From the NCBI GenBank assembly GCA_036262515.1, contig DATAIT010000100.1, positions 1 to 64,000 of the forward strand: DNA of 64,000 nucleotides, in the 5' to 3' direction. Made by a program: the position numbers and the translations under genes. Below the pieces are notes generated by a model that saw only the letters and a program-made list of their open reading frames with translations, was not told where the DNA came from and ran no database searches. Positions 53,241 to 61,439 of the stretch are shown here, piece after piece. The DNA comes from Acidimicrobiales bacterium. GTDB lineage: Bacteria > Actinomycetota > Acidimicrobiia > Acidimicrobiales > GCA-2861595. How positions within the stretch are numbered: the first letter of the stretch is position 1; each line of letters begins with the position of its first letter.

Positions 53241-53616
53241 CGGGCAGCCGTACCTCGCGCTCCGCGGTGGCCTGATCGTCCAAACAGAACCGAGCGGCGG
53301 GAAGAGCCTCCAGCCGGCCGTCGTCGATCGGCCGGCCGCACGCCTCGCACGTGCCGTACGTGCCGTCGTCGAGGCGCTGCAGGGCGTGTTCGACGTCGGC
53401 CAGCTCGGCCTGGACCCGTTCCAGGATCGACAGGTCGCGCTCGCGGTTGAAGGTCTCGGTGCCCACGTCGGCCTGGTGCTGGTCGACCGACGACAGCTCT
53501 CCCAAGCTCTCGCCCTCGGACTCCGAGGTCAGGCCGTCGGAGACGAAGTCGTCGCGCAGGCTCGCCAAGCGGGCACGCTCCTCGTCGAGGCGGGCACGGG
53601 CCGCATCGTCTTCCAT
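53227..53616 (-). CDS. DksA/TraR-type zinc finger protein
   Basis: This 129-residue protein has a coiled N-terminal half and a zinc-finger C-terminal domain: GTYGTCEACGRPI and FCLDDQATAE. The first pair is Cys-x2-Cys, but the second pair is Cys-x2-Asp, so zinc may be bound with three cysteines and one acid, or not at all. Such proteins can contact RNA polymerase. The ATG at 53616 is chosen. Confidence 0.88.
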   Translation of the reverse strand: MEDDAARARLDEERARLASLRDDFVSDGLTSESEGESLGELSSVDQHQADVGTETFNRERDLSILERVQAELADVEHALQRLDDGTYGTCEACGRPIDDGRLEALPAARFCLDDQATAEREVRLPGGNQ

Positions 53617-53725
53617 CAGACTGACTGTAGCGGTGAGCCCGTGCGCTTTCGGTCGACTTCCGGCCCCCTGCGCCATACCTGGATCCGTGCCCCCGGTCGC
53701 CCGCCCCGCATGGATCACGTGCTCG

Positions 53726-53797
53726 TGGGGGCGGGGAGGATCGAACTCCCGACGCCGGGATTAAAAGTCCCGCGGTCTGCCACTGACCTACGCCCCC
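53726..53797 (-). tRNA. tRNA-Lys (anticodon TTT)
   Basis: All four arms fold. The 7-bp acceptor pairs GGGGGCG with CGCCCCC. The D arm has GGTC-AGTGGCAGA-CC. The anticodon stem CGGGA/TCCCG encloses the loop CTTTTAA with anticodon TTT. The T arm has GGGAG-TTCGATC-CTCCC. The discriminator base is A. CCA is not encoded. Confidence 0.95.
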
Positions 53798-53898
53798 GCC
53801 GGACCCGCGCCGGGCGCGGGTGGGCAGGGGTCCAATCGTAGGAGGCGCCCTCGGGCTCGGCCGGTTGCCCGGACGGCCGGGGACCGCCTCCCATGGGT

Positions 53899-53958
53899 CT
53901 AGGTGAGGATGAGGATGAGGATGATGATGAGAATGAGGGTTCCGACCCCGATGTACAT
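53899..53958 (-). CDS. 19-residue hydrophobic micropeptide
   Basis: The frame encodes MYIGVGT followed by a pure Leu/Ile/Thr stretch, 19 residues in all. A near-ideal ribosome binding site, GAGGAGG, lies six bases before the ATG. No larger gene covers this spot on either strand. The peptide would form one short membrane helix. It lies between the tRNA and a divergent small membrane protein gene. Very short hydrophobic peptides of this kind are often missed in annotation. Confidence 0.55.
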   Translation of the reverse strand: MYIGVGTLILIIILILILT

Positions 53959-54105
53959 GTTCGCCTCCTCGGTGCGGCGAGCTGGCCTCGACCGCTTGAC
54001 GTCTGCGGTGGTGCCCGTTCGGCGGCGGTGGCAAACCTCCAACCTGCGCGGCACGACGGCCGCCGGAGCCGTTTCCCTGCGGACGACCCAGGGAACATCG
54101 GGGGC

Positions 54106-54309
54106 ATGATCGCCTTCTTCGTCATCCTCGCCCTCCTGATGGTTCTGGTCGTGGTCGCCGGGCAGTGGAACGCCGGTCCCCGCCGGCGCGTGATCTACGA
54201 CCGCGACGTCGTCGTCGACCGTGGACCTCGCGTGGTCGAGGAGGAGATCGTCGAGGATCCGTACCCCGTGGCCCGAGCTCGCCGAGTGGTGCGCCGCCGC
54301 AGATACTGA
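54106..54309 (+). CDS. small single-helix membrane protein with charged tail
   Basis: This 67-residue protein starts with a 19-residue helix (IAFFVILALLMVLVVVAG) and then has a charged region, with alternating Arg/Asp/Glu and a terminal RRRRY. The ATG at 54106 is used because the longer upstream frame is not coherent. It precedes the phosphoribosyltransferase gene by 22 bases. The function is unknown. Confidence 0.6.
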   Translation: MIAFFVILALLMVLVVVAGQWNAGPRRRVIYDRDVVVDRGPRVVEEEIVEDPYPVARARRVVRRRRY

Positions 54310-54331
54310 CGGACGCCCGGGCGCGCAGCGG

Positions 54332-54976
54332 GTGCACGCGGCGCGCTTCGCCGATCGGCGCCACGCCGGGCGGGTCCTGGGAGCGGTGTGCGCGGCCCGC
54401 CCGGCCGGGCCGGCTCCAGTGGTGCTCGGCCTGCCCCGTGGCGGCGTCCCCGTTGCCGCCGAGGTGGCGCAGGCGCTGGGTGCCCCGCTCGACATCTTCG
54501 TGGTCCGGAAGTTGGGCGTCCCGGGACACGAGGAGCTGGCCATGGGAGCGATCGCGTCCGGAGGGGTCCGCGTGGTGAACGACGACGTCGTGCGGGCGCT
54601 CGCCATCTCGACCAGCGTGCTCGCCGCCGCCACGGACGCAGCCCGGCGTGAGCTGGCGGGCAAGGAGGCGGCGTACCGGGGGGACCGTCCGCCGCTGGCG
54701 CTCGCCGGTCGACCGGTGGTGGTCGTGGACGACGGGCTGGCCACCGGGTCGACCATGCAGGCGGCGGTGACCGCCCTGCGATCCTGCGTCCCCGCCTCGA
54801 TCACCGTGGCCGTCCCCGTGGCGCCGGCCGCCGCCCTCGTCCCGCTGTGGCGGCTGGCCGACGACGTCGTGTGCGTCTTCGCGCCGGACCCGTTCGTGGC
54901 GGTCGGGGCGTCGTACGTCGACTTCTCGCCGACCACCGACGGGGAGGTGGCCGCGCTGCTCGGAGCGGTGCCCTGA
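54332..54976 (+). CDS. phosphoribosyltransferase family protein
   Basis: This 214-residue protein has the PRPP-binding loop VVVVDDGLATGSTMQAA near residue 125, and GLPRGGVPVAAEVAQAL near residue 35 with VVRKLGVPGHEELAMGA. It belongs to the PRTase-like group that often sits beside dienelactone-hydrolase-type proteins; its substrate is not known. The GTG at 54332 is the chosen start, since the frame upstream overlaps the small membrane gene and shows no conservation. Confidence 0.83.
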   Translation: MHAARFADRRHAGRVLGAVCAARPAGPAPVVLGLPRGGVPVAAEVAQALGAPLDIFVVRKLGVPGHEELAMGAIASGGVRVVNDDVVRALAISTSVLAAATDAARRELAGKEAAYRGDRPPLALAGRPVVVVDDGLATGSTMQAAVTALRSCVPASITVAVPVAPAAALVPLWRLADDVVCVFAPDPFVAVGASYVDFSPTTDGEVAALLGAVP

Positions 54977-55000
54977 TGCCGTCGCGTGCACAATGGCGCG

Positions 55001-55549
55001 GTGGCGCGCTGGGTGATCCTCCTGCGGGGAATCAACGTCGGTCGCAGCGTGCGCCTGTCGATGGCCGACCTTCGCCGCATCCTCGAGTCCACCGGTGCGT
55101 CGGGCGTGGCCACGTACCTCCAGAGCGGGAACGCCGTGGTGCAGGCGCCGGGGCCGGCCAAGGCCCTCGAAGAGGAGATCGCCGCCGCAGTGGCGGCGGA
55201 CGTGGGGACGGAGATCACCGTGATGGTGCGCTCGGCCGCCGCCATGGCCAAGACGGTGGCGGCCAACCCGTGGCCTGAGGCCGCTGCCCGACCGAAGACG
55301 CTCCACGTCGCCTTCCTGACCGCGCCGGCCGGCCGCCGGTCCGTGGCGGCCATCGACCGCGAGCGGTTCGCCCCGGACGAGTTCGAGGTCAAGGGCTCGG
55401 TCGTCTACGTCCACCTGCCCGGCGGTTTCGCCAGGACGAAGCTCACGAACGACCTGTGGGAACGCTCGCTCGGCGTCCGCTCCACGATGCGGAACTGGAC
55501 CACCGTGAGTGCGCTAGCGGGCCTGGTGGCCGGCGACCCGCCGGCCTGA
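55001..55549 (+). CDS. DUF1697 family protein
   Basis: This 182-residue protein has the family's opening WVILLRGINVGRS and MADLRRILESTG, then TYLQSGNAVV, HVAFLTAPA and the C-terminal LTNDLWERSLGVRSTMRNWTT. No biochemical role is established. GTG at 55001 is preferred; an ATG-like start five codons upstream (54986) is possible. Confidence 0.88.
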   Translation: MARWVILLRGINVGRSVRLSMADLRRILESTGASGVATYLQSGNAVVQAPGPAKALEEEIAAAVAADVGTEITVMVRSAAAMAKTVAANPWPEAAARPKTLHVAFLTAPAGRRSVAAIDRERFAPDEFEVKGSVVYVHLPGGFARTKLTNDLWERSLGVRSTMRNWTTVSALAGLVAGDPPA

Positions 55550-55579
55550 CGGGGGCACGACCCAGGATTCGGCGGCGCG

Positions 55580-56590
55580 CTACGTGGCGAAGGACAACGA
55601 GAGGCCGAAGTCGCCGCCGGCGTCCGTCCACCAGTCGGCGAGGGCCAGGCCGGCTCCGGCCAACTCGGCCTCCACGTTCGGGCGTCGGAACTTGGCGCTG
55701 ATCTCGGTGACGACCAGCTCGCCGGCGTCGAGGTCGACGGTGAGCCCGGGGTCGGGAATCCGCACGGTGTGCGATCGCCGGGCCCGCAGCCCGAGCTCGA
55801 CCCACTCCTCGTCGGCGTCGAAGCGCGCCACATGCTCGAACGAGTCGACGTCGAAGTCGGCGCCCAGCTCGCGGTTCAACACAGTGAGCACGTTGCGGTT
55901 GAACTCGGCGGTGACCCCGGCGGCGTCGTCGTAGGCCGCCTCCAGGCGGGAGCGCCCCTTCACCAGGTCGGTCCCGAGGAGGAACGCGTCGCCGGGCACC
56001 ATCTGCGAGGCCACGTCGGCCAGGAACCGCTTGCGCTGCGGGGGGCGAAGGTTCCCGATGGTGCTGCCGAGGAACGCCACCAGCCGCCTGCCACCGCCGG
56101 GGAGCAGCCCGAGGTGGGAATCGAAATCGCCCACCACCCCGTGGACGGCGACCCCCGGGTACTCCGAGGTGAGGGCGGAGGCGGCCGACCGTATGGTTGA
56201 CTCACTGACGTCGAACAGCACGATCCGGCGGAGCGCGCCGCGGTTGACCATGGCGTCGAGGAGGAGGCGCGTCTTCTCCGACGTGCCCGACCCGAGCTCC
56301 ACCAGGGTGTCCGCTCCCGTGCGTGCGGCGACCGCCGCCGCCTGGCGCGCCAGGATCTCCCGCTCGCGCCGGGTGGGGTAGTACTCGGGCAGCCGAGTGA
56401 TCCGATCGAACAGCTCGCACCCGCGCTCGTCGTAGAACCACTTCGGCGGCAGCTCGCGGGGCCGGTTGCCCAGGCCCTCCCGCACGTCGTCACGCAGGGC
56501 GCCGGCCAGGACGTCGGGTGTCAGATGGACGTCGATTCGAGGGAGTGCGGGCGGCCGGCGGCGACCGTTGTTTCCCGGTGCGGCCGTCAC
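55580..56590 (-). CDS. egtD: L-histidine N(alpha)-methyltransferase (ergothioneine synthesis)
   Basis: This 336-residue SAM enzyme trimethylates histidine to hercynine. It has the EgtD N-terminus [22 protein letters not shown], the SAM site [28 protein letters not shown] and [16 protein letters not shown] for substrate binding. The GTG at 56590 overlaps the upstream esterase stop (GTGA). The usual partners egtA, egtB, egtC and egtE are not in the window, so the pathway must be completed elsewhere. Confidence 0.94.
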   Translation of the reverse strand: MTAAPGNNGRRRPPALPRIDVHLTPDVLAGALRDDVREGLGNRPRELPPKWFYDERGCELFDRITRLPEYYPTRREREILARQAAAVAARTGADTLVELGSGTSEKTRLLLDAMVNRGALRRIVLFDVSESTIRSAASALTSEYPGVAVHGVVGDFDSHLGLLPGGGRRLVAFLGSTIGNLRPPQRKRFLADVASQMVPGDAFLLGTDLVKGRSRLEAAYDDAAGVTAEFNRNVLTVLNRELGADFDVDSFEHVARFDADEEWVELGLRARRSHTVRIPDPGLTVDLDAGELVVTEISAKFRRPNVEAELAGAGLALADWWTDAGGDFGLSLSFAT

Positions 56591-57270
56591 GACGCGGCCA
56601 GCCGCTTTCCGAGCCACACGGCGGCGTCGTCGAGGGCCTGGTCGGGGATCTCGTGGCCGGCGTCGTACCAGTGGAGCTCCACGTCGGCGCCCGCCGTCAC
56701 GAGGCCCTCCACCAGTTCCTCGTAGTCGTCGAGGGTGACGAGCTCGTCATTGCGGCCCGTCGCGCAGAAGATCTGCTTGTGGTCGAGCACGCGGCCGCCC
56801 GGCGGGCGGAACGGGGGGCGGCCGCTGAGGATGACGGCGCCGGCGACGGCCGCCGGGTCGTCGAGCGTCAGCGCGGCAGCGGCCGTGGCGCCGTCGGAGA
56901 AACCGAGGACCCAGACGTCTTCGGCGTCGAGGTCGAGGGCGCCGCAGGCGGCGGCGAGGAACGAGGCCAGTATTTCGACGCTCTCGTGCACCGCGACCAC
57001 CCACGGCGTGGGCAGATCGGGGTCGAGGCCCTCCTCCTCTTCGGGCGGGGGCCGCGGCGGGAGATGGCGGAAGCCGCCGTCCACGTCCTCCAACGGTCCC
57101 CGAGGACTGAGGACGGCGACGCCGGGCGCGATCCGGCGGGCGGCGGCGACGAGGTCGTCCTCAGTGCCGGCGGCGCCGTGCAGGGCGAGGATGGCGATGC
57201 CGCCGGTGTCGTCCTCGTCGGTGGCCGCGTCGAACCGGTAGAGCATGCCGAGCTCGGGAAGGTCAGACAT
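56587..57270 (-). CDS. phospholipase/carboxylesterase family serine hydrolase
   Basis: This 227-residue hydrolase has [12 protein letters not shown] near the N-terminus, the nucleophile in [12 protein letters not shown], and the catalytic histidine in [11 protein letters not shown]. The Asp is probably in the GRNDELV loop. Relatives hydrolyse small esters or acyl-thioesters. The start at 57270 is 25 bases after the sdhD stop. It may be cotranscribed with sdhCD and egtD. Confidence 0.87.
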   Translation of the reverse strand: MSDLPELGMLYRFDAATDEDDTGGIAILALHGAAGTEDDLVAAARRIAPGVAVLSPRGPLEDVDGGFRHLPPRPPPEEEEGLDPDLPTPWVVAVHESVEILASFLAAACGALDLDAEDVWVLGFSDGATAAAALTLDDPAAVAGAVILSGRPPFRPPGGRVLDHKQIFCATGRNDELVTLDDYEELVEGLVTAGADVELHWYDAGHEIPDQALDDAAVWLGKRLAAS

Positions 57271-57295
57271 CCGTTCGACGCTACCCGCAAGGCCG

Positions 57296-57709
57296 TTATG
57301 CGGAGAACGTGACGATCGTGAGCGTCCCGTAGCCCAGGAGCGCGAAGGACAGCGAGTACACGACGGCCTTGGTGGCGGCTCGCTTGGCCGGCGACCGGAC
57401 GTAGTCGTCGATGATCCACCTGAGGCCGTTCAGGCCGTGGAGCAGAGCCAGTACGAGCAGGGCCCAGTCGAACAGCCGCCACAGCGGGTTGTCCCACCGG
57501 CGAGCCACGAACCGGGCGTCCGTATCGGTGACGTCGGTGAGGATGTGGGTCAGCGAGAAGTGGATGAGGGCGAGGAACACGAGCACCAGGCCCGAGATCC
57601 GCATGAAGAACCACGACCACGTCTCGAAGCTCTGCCGGGGCCGGCGCCGCAGCGGTGTGCCGCCGTGGCCCGGTGCCGCCGCCGGCCGGCTGGTGGTGGA
57701 CGCGGTCAC
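57296..57709 (-). CDS. sdhD: succinate dehydrogenase membrane anchor subunit
   Basis: This 137-residue protein has three helices, with HGLNGLRWIIDDY in the second, containing the probable haem or quinone-site residues. The first helix begins near residue 36 (ISGLVLVFLALIHF). GTG at 57709 overlaps the sdhC stop (GTGA). The gene that follows is an esterase, not sdhA. Confidence 0.87.
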   Translation of the reverse strand: MTASTTSRPAAAPGHGGTPLRRRPRQSFETWSWFFMRISGLVLVFLALIHFSLTHILTDVTDTDARFVARRWDNPLWRLFDWALLVLALLHGLNGLRWIIDDYVRSPAKRAATKAVVYSLSFALLGYGTLTIVTFSA

Positions 57710-58086
57710 AGGAGGCGGCCGTCGATGAAGGGCTTCAAGATGACGTACCCCCCGACCAGCGTCAGCACGATGGTGAGGAACACCACGACGTCGAGCGCCC
57801 GCTTCTCGTTGCGGATACCACCCGGAAAGAAGTCGAGCATGACGACGCGCAGCCCGTTGAGGGAGTGGAACACGAGACCGAACAGCAGGCCCACCTCGAA
57901 CAGCCGCAGCAGGACGTTGCCGTAGAGCTCGTGCACCTCGTCGTACACGGCGGGGCGCGCCACGAGTGAGACATCGACGATGTGCAGCAGCAGGAAGAAG
58001 AACACGAGGAAGCCGGTGATGCGGTGGGTGACGAAGGCCCATTGCCCCGACCGGCCCCGGTACACGCTCCCCCGCTCCGGGCTCAC
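57706..58086 (-). CDS. sdhC: succinate dehydrogenase cytochrome b556 subunit
   Basis: This 126-residue protein has three helices. THRITGFLVFFFLLLHIVD is the SdhC start block and HSLNGLRVVMLDF carries the haem b histidine. The GTG at 58086 overlaps the stop of the small ORF upstream. The order is sdhC then sdhD with no sdhA or sdhB on either side in the window, unlike the usual sdhCDAB. Confidence 0.9.
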   Translation of the reverse strand: MSPERGSVYRGRSGQWAFVTHRITGFLVFFFLLLHIVDVSLVARPAVYDEVHELYGNVLLRLFEVGLLFGLVFHSLNGLRVVMLDFFPGGIRNEKRALDVVVFLTIVLTLVGGYVILKPFIDGRLL

Positions 58087-58211
58087 CGCCGCCTTCCCCG
58101 CACCCAGCGCCCGGCCCAGACCGTCGACGACAGCACGTACAGGGCGAAACCGGTGATGAGGAGGGTGACCGCGCCGAGGGCGGCGGCGAACAGCGCCTGG
58201 GCCGTGGTCAT
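58083..58211 (-). CDS. 42-residue membrane peptide upstream of sdhC
   Basis: The ATG at 58211 opens a frame whose TGA overlaps the GTG of sdhC (GTGA). It has one helix (about residues 6-30) and a basic tail ending in WVRGRRR. Translation coupling and a hydrophobic helix support it. It could be a small subunit or a leader for the sdhCD transcript; no family is recognised. Confidence 0.5.
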   Translation of the reverse strand: MTTAQALFAAALGAVTLLITGFALYVLSSTVWAGRWVRGRRR

Positions 58212-58263
58212 CGAAAAACGACGCTACTTCGACCCTCGGCGCCGAGCGCGCACGCGCCCGGAC

Positions 58264-59130
58264 TCAGTGCAGATGCGACCGCGGGACGACGGCGCGACCG
58301 GGCGCCCTGCCGCCGCGGCGCAGGAGGCGGTCGGCGCCCACGGAGACGGCGGCGAACACCACCGCGGCGGTGAGCACGATGGTGCCGCCCGGAGGAAGGG
58401 CCCACACACGCGCGGCCCCGAGGCCGACGACGCACGACGCCACCCCGACCCCCATGGCCACCCCGACGGCGGCTCGGAACGACCCGGCGATCAGCTGGGC
58501 CGTGGCCACCGGGAGCACCATCAGGGCGGCCACCAGCAGCAGTCCCACGACGCGCATGGCGCCGACGATGGCGACGGCGGCCAGGGCGGCCAGCATCGTG
58601 TTCAGCCCTTCGACGGGCAGCCCGGCGACGCGCGCCGACTCCTCGTCCAGCACCACGGCGAACAGAGCGCGACCCAGCAGGGCCATGATGACGACGATGG
58701 CGGCGCCGAGGCCGACGACCGTCCAGGCGTCGGCCGGCGACACGGTCAGGATCGACCCGAAGAGGTAGCTCAGGACGCTGGCGTCCAGGCCTCCGGACGC
58801 CCCTACCAGCACGACGCCGGCGGCGATGCCCGAGTAGAAGAACAGGGCCAGCGCGAGGTCACCGCTCGCCCGCCCCCGGGACCGCAGCCGCTCGATGCCA
58901 ACCGCCCCGGAGACGGCCACCACCAGGGCGGCGGCCACCGGCCACACCCCCAGCAGCAGCCCGGCCGCCACGCCGGCGAAAGCCAGGTGCCCGATGCCGT
59001 CGCCCATCAGCGACAGGCGCTTCTGGACGAGGAAGGCGCCGATCAACGGGGCCGACGCGCCGACGGCCAGCGCGGCCACCAGGGCCAGCTGCATGTACCC
59101 GCGGTCGAACGGATACGGCAGGGGCAGCAT
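58264..59130 (-). CDS. znuB: zinc ABC transporter permease
   Basis: This 288-residue integral membrane protein has about eight or nine helices of the ABC-3 type. MGDGIGHLAFAGVAAGLLLG is the conserved loop near residue 41. The ATG at 59130 lies four bases after the znuC stop. A Zur-type box precedes znuA upstream, so zinc (rather than manganese) is the likely substrate. Confidence 0.9.
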   Translation of the reverse strand: MLPLPYPFDRGYMQLALVAALAVGASAPLIGAFLVQKRLSLMGDGIGHLAFAGVAAGLLLGVWPVAAALVVAVSGAVGIERLRSRGRASGDLALALFFYSGIAAGVVLVGASGGLDASVLSYLFGSILTVSPADAWTVVGLGAAIVVIMALLGRALFAVVLDEESARVAGLPVEGLNTMLAALAAVAIVGAMRVVGLLLVAALMVLPVATAQLIAGSFRAAVGVAMGVGVASCVVGLGAARVWALPPGGTIVLTAAVVFAAVSVGADRLLRRGGRAPGRAVVPRSHLH

Positions 59131-59134
59131 GCGG

Positions 59135-59917
59135 TCAGTGGCCGTTGTCCGGCTTGACCAGGCCCTCGAGCCACAGCGGCAGGTCGTCGTGGTGCACGCC
59201 GAGGCTCACGCCGGTGGCCACCAGGTCTGCCGGGGGACCGTCGAAGAAGATGTGGCCCCGGCGCATCACGATCACGCGGTCGAGGTCGTCGGCCACGGCG
59301 CCGAGCTCGTGCGACACCAGCAGCACGGCGGCCGCATGCTCGGCCACCAGATGGGTCAGCGAGTCGCGGAAGCGGTGCTGGGACTCGGCGTCGACGCCGG
59401 CCACAGGTTCGTCGAGCACCAGGAGCTCCGGCTGGGCGGCCAGTGCCTTCGCGATGAAGGCCCGCTGCTGCTGGCCTCCCGACAGCTCGCTCACCCGCCG
59501 GCGCCGGTGCTCGAGCAGCGCCACCGACGACATGGCGTGCTCGATCTCGGTGCGGTCGGCGGCGTCGAACCGCCGTCGCCAGCCGCTGCGGGCCAGGCGC
59601 CCGGCGCCGACCACCTCCTCCACTGTGGCCGGCAGCTCCTTGGCCAGTCCGGCCCTCTGGGGGACGTACCCGAGCCGCCACCGCTGGCGCAGGTGGGCCG
59701 GTTCGGCGCCGAAGAGGCGGACGACGCCGGAGGTGGGCTTCAGCAGGCCGAGGAGGCAGCGCAGGAGGGTCGACTTTCCCGAGCCGTTCGGCCCGACCAG
59801 TGCGACGAACTCGCCGGGCGCCACGGCCAGGCTGACGTCGTCGAGCACCGGGTCCTGCCCGTACGCGAACGAGACGTTCTCTGCTTCGAGGACGGGGGGC
59901 ACAGGGCGCTCGCTCAT
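59135..59917 (-). CDS. znuC: zinc ABC transporter ATP-binding protein
   Basis: This 260-residue ATPase has the Walker A sequence GPNGSGKST, signature LSGGQQQRAFIAKAL, Walker B LLVLDEPVAGVD and the switch histidine in LLVSHELGAVADD. The ATG at 59917 is chosen; an ATG 15 bases upstream is equally in frame. A copy of the Zur half-site TGAGAATG overlaps this start. Confidence 0.92.
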   Translation of the reverse strand: MSERPVPPVLEAENVSFAYGQDPVLDDVSLAVAPGEFVALVGPNGSGKSTLLRCLLGLLKPTSGVVRLFGAEPAHLRQRWRLGYVPQRAGLAKELPATVEEVVGAGRLARSGWRRRFDAADRTEIEHAMSSVALLEHRRRRVSELSGGQQQRAFIAKALAAQPELLVLDEPVAGVDAESQHRFRDSLTHLVAEHAAAVLLVSHELGAVADDLDRVIVMRRGHIFFDGPPADLVATGVSLGVHHDDLPLWLEGLVKPDNGH

Positions 59918-59937
59918 GAGAATGCTTCCCATGACCC
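59917..59937 (-). promoter_or_regulatory. possible second, weak Zur site at znuC start
   Basis: TGAGAATG on the plus strand matches one arm of the full Zur-type box at 60877 exactly. The second arm is poorly conserved (CCAT only). It overlaps the znuC start, 95 bases from znuA. It may be a weak operator or chance. Confidence 0.25.
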
Positions 59938-60012
59938 TAGGCGAGGGTGCCGATCCTGGCATCGGCGTCGAACGGGCCTGGCCGCCTTACGCCGGACGCG
60001 GGCCACGGTCGC

Positions 60013-60861
60013 TCACGTGCAGCCGAGGGCGGCCCGGAGGGTTGCCAGGTTCTGGCGCATGGCCTCGGCGTACCCGTGCGCGAGCCGGCCCTCCAGCGGA
60101 TCGAGCACGGCGACCGCCACGCCCGCCTCCCGAGCCAGGGCCTCGGCCACCCGGGGCGACACCAGCCGTTCGGTGAAGACGGTCGTCACGCCCTTGTCGT
60201 GCACGAGATCGACGAGGCGGGCCAGCCGGGCAGGATCGGGCTCGGCCTCGGGGGAGATCCCGGTGATCGCCTCCTGGACGAGGCCGTACCGCCCGGCCAG
60301 GTAGGCGAAGGCGGCGTGGGCCGTGACGATCTCGCGGCGTTGGCAGTCGGCCAGTCCCGCCTTCATCTCCCGGTCGAGGGCGCCGACCTCCTCCCGCACG
60401 GCGGCCCCCCGCCGCCGGTACCCGGGCGCCCCCGTGGCGTCGGCGGCCACGAGCGTGCGCTCCACCGTCGACGCGGCGACGGCGTAGCGCTGCGGGTCGA
60501 GCCAGATGTGCGGGTCCTTGCGGTTGTCGGCCGGGAGGAGGTCGACGGCTCGACCGGCTCGGTGAGACGCCTCCTCCAGCCCGGGCTGGAACCCGCCACC
60601 GAAGAAGAACATCACGTCGGCGTCGTCGATGGCGTCGATGTCGTCGGACGACACCTCGAGGTCGTGCGGCTCGGCGCCCGGAGGGGTGAGGTCCGTGACG
60701 GTGACCCGGTCGCCCCCGATCGTGGCGGCCAGTTCGGCCAGCCGGGCGAAGCTGGCCACCACCCGGAGTCGCCCGTCGTCTGCGCCGCCGCTCGTCCGGC
60801 TGCAGCCGGCGGTGGCGACGAGGAGGACCGCGGCGGCGAGCGCGGCGGCGCGGCGGTTCAT
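60013..60861 (-). CDS. znuA: zinc ABC transporter substrate-binding lipoprotein
   Basis: This 282-residue extracellular lipoprotein has a signal peptide and lipobox (LVATAGC). Histidines for the metal lie in GAEPHDLEVSS, DPHIWLDPQ and VTAHAAFAYLA, with an acid in AVLDPLEG. There is no long histidine-rich loop. The ATG at 60861 is preferred; the Zur-type box ends 15 bases upstream. Confidence 0.91.
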   Translation of the reverse strand: MNRRAAALAAAVLLVATAGCSRTSGGADDGRLRVVASFARLAELAATIGGDRVTVTDLTPPGAEPHDLEVSSDDIDAIDDADVMFFFGGGFQPGLEEASHRAGRAVDLLPADNRKDPHIWLDPQRYAVAASTVERTLVAADATGAPGYRRRGAAVREEVGALDREMKAGLADCQRREIVTAHAAFAYLAGRYGLVQEAITGISPEAEPDPARLARLVDLVHDKGVTTVFTERLVSPRVAEALAREAGVAVAVLDPLEGRLAHGYAEAMRQNLATLRAALGCT

Positions 60862-60876
60862 GTGCGCCACCCTAAC

Positions 60877-60897
60877 TGAGAATGACCCTCATTCTCA
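60877..60897. promoter_or_regulatory. Zur-type operator
   Basis: TGAGAATGA-N3-TCATTCTCA is a perfect 9-bp inverted repeat, a clear match to the AT-rich TGA-n-AATGA pattern of actinobacterial Zur boxes. It sits between the zur stop and the znuA start, and its last three bases overlap the zur stop codon. It should control znuA and, in cis, the rest of the transporter. Confidence 0.8.
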
Positions 60898-61332
60898 ATC
60901 GCAACGGGCGCACAGCCCGACCAGGTCGAGACGGTGCGTGTGCGGGCGGAACCCGGTGGCGGCGGCCGCCTGGGCCACTGCTCGCGCAACCGTCTGCTCG
61001 AGGCGCAGGGATGCGGGCACGTCCTCCACTGTCCCGCAGCTCGTGCACACGAGATGATGGTGGTGCTCGGTGAGCGCCTCGGCCAGCTCGTGGCGCGCCA
61101 GGCCGTCGGGGCCGAGCATGCGGTGCACGACGCCGGCCTCCTCCAGCACGGTCAACGACCGGTACACCGAGCTCTGGGCCAACGACGGTCCGGCGTCGAG
61201 CAGCTCGGGGATGGAGACGGGCCGGCCGGCGCGGACCAGCACGTCGACCACGGCGCGTCGCACCGGCGTGTACCGCTGGGAGACGGCCCGGAGCCGCTCG
61301 GCCACCGCGGCGTGGAGCTCGGCATCCTGCAC
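60895..61332 (-). CDS. zur: zinc uptake regulator (Fur family)
   Basis: This 145-residue Fur-family repressor has a winged helix (YTPVRRAVVDVLVRAG, AQSSVYRSLTVLEEAG) and a C-terminal metal domain. HHHHLVCTSCGTVEDV and the end CARC form the Cys4 structural zinc site. GTG at 61332 is the start. Its place upstream of znuA with the box between them identifies it as Zur rather than Fur. Confidence 0.88.
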   Translation of the reverse strand: MQDAELHAAVAERLRAVSQRYTPVRRAVVDVLVRAGRPVSIPELLDAGPSLAQSSVYRSLTVLEEAGVVHRMLGPDGLARHELAEALTEHHHHLVCTSCGTVEDVPASLRLEQTVARAVAQAAAATGFRPHTHRLDLVGLCARCD

Positions 61333-61411
61333 ACAGCGAGCGTACCCAGCCCTCGATCGGTTCCGGGAGCTCCGGCCCCCGTGCACGCCACGCGGCCGGA
61401 TCCGCAGCGTC

Positions 61412-61431
61412 GTCCGTCGCCCCCGACGGAC
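61412..61431 (-). terminator. hairpin downstream of serS
   Basis: A perfect 8-bp stem (GTCCGTCG/CGACGGAC) with a four-base loop starts nine bases after the serS stop on the minus strand. No U-run follows. It is the best terminator candidate in the 107 bases between serS and zur. Confidence 0.5.
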
Positions 61432-61439
61432 CGCCGTCC

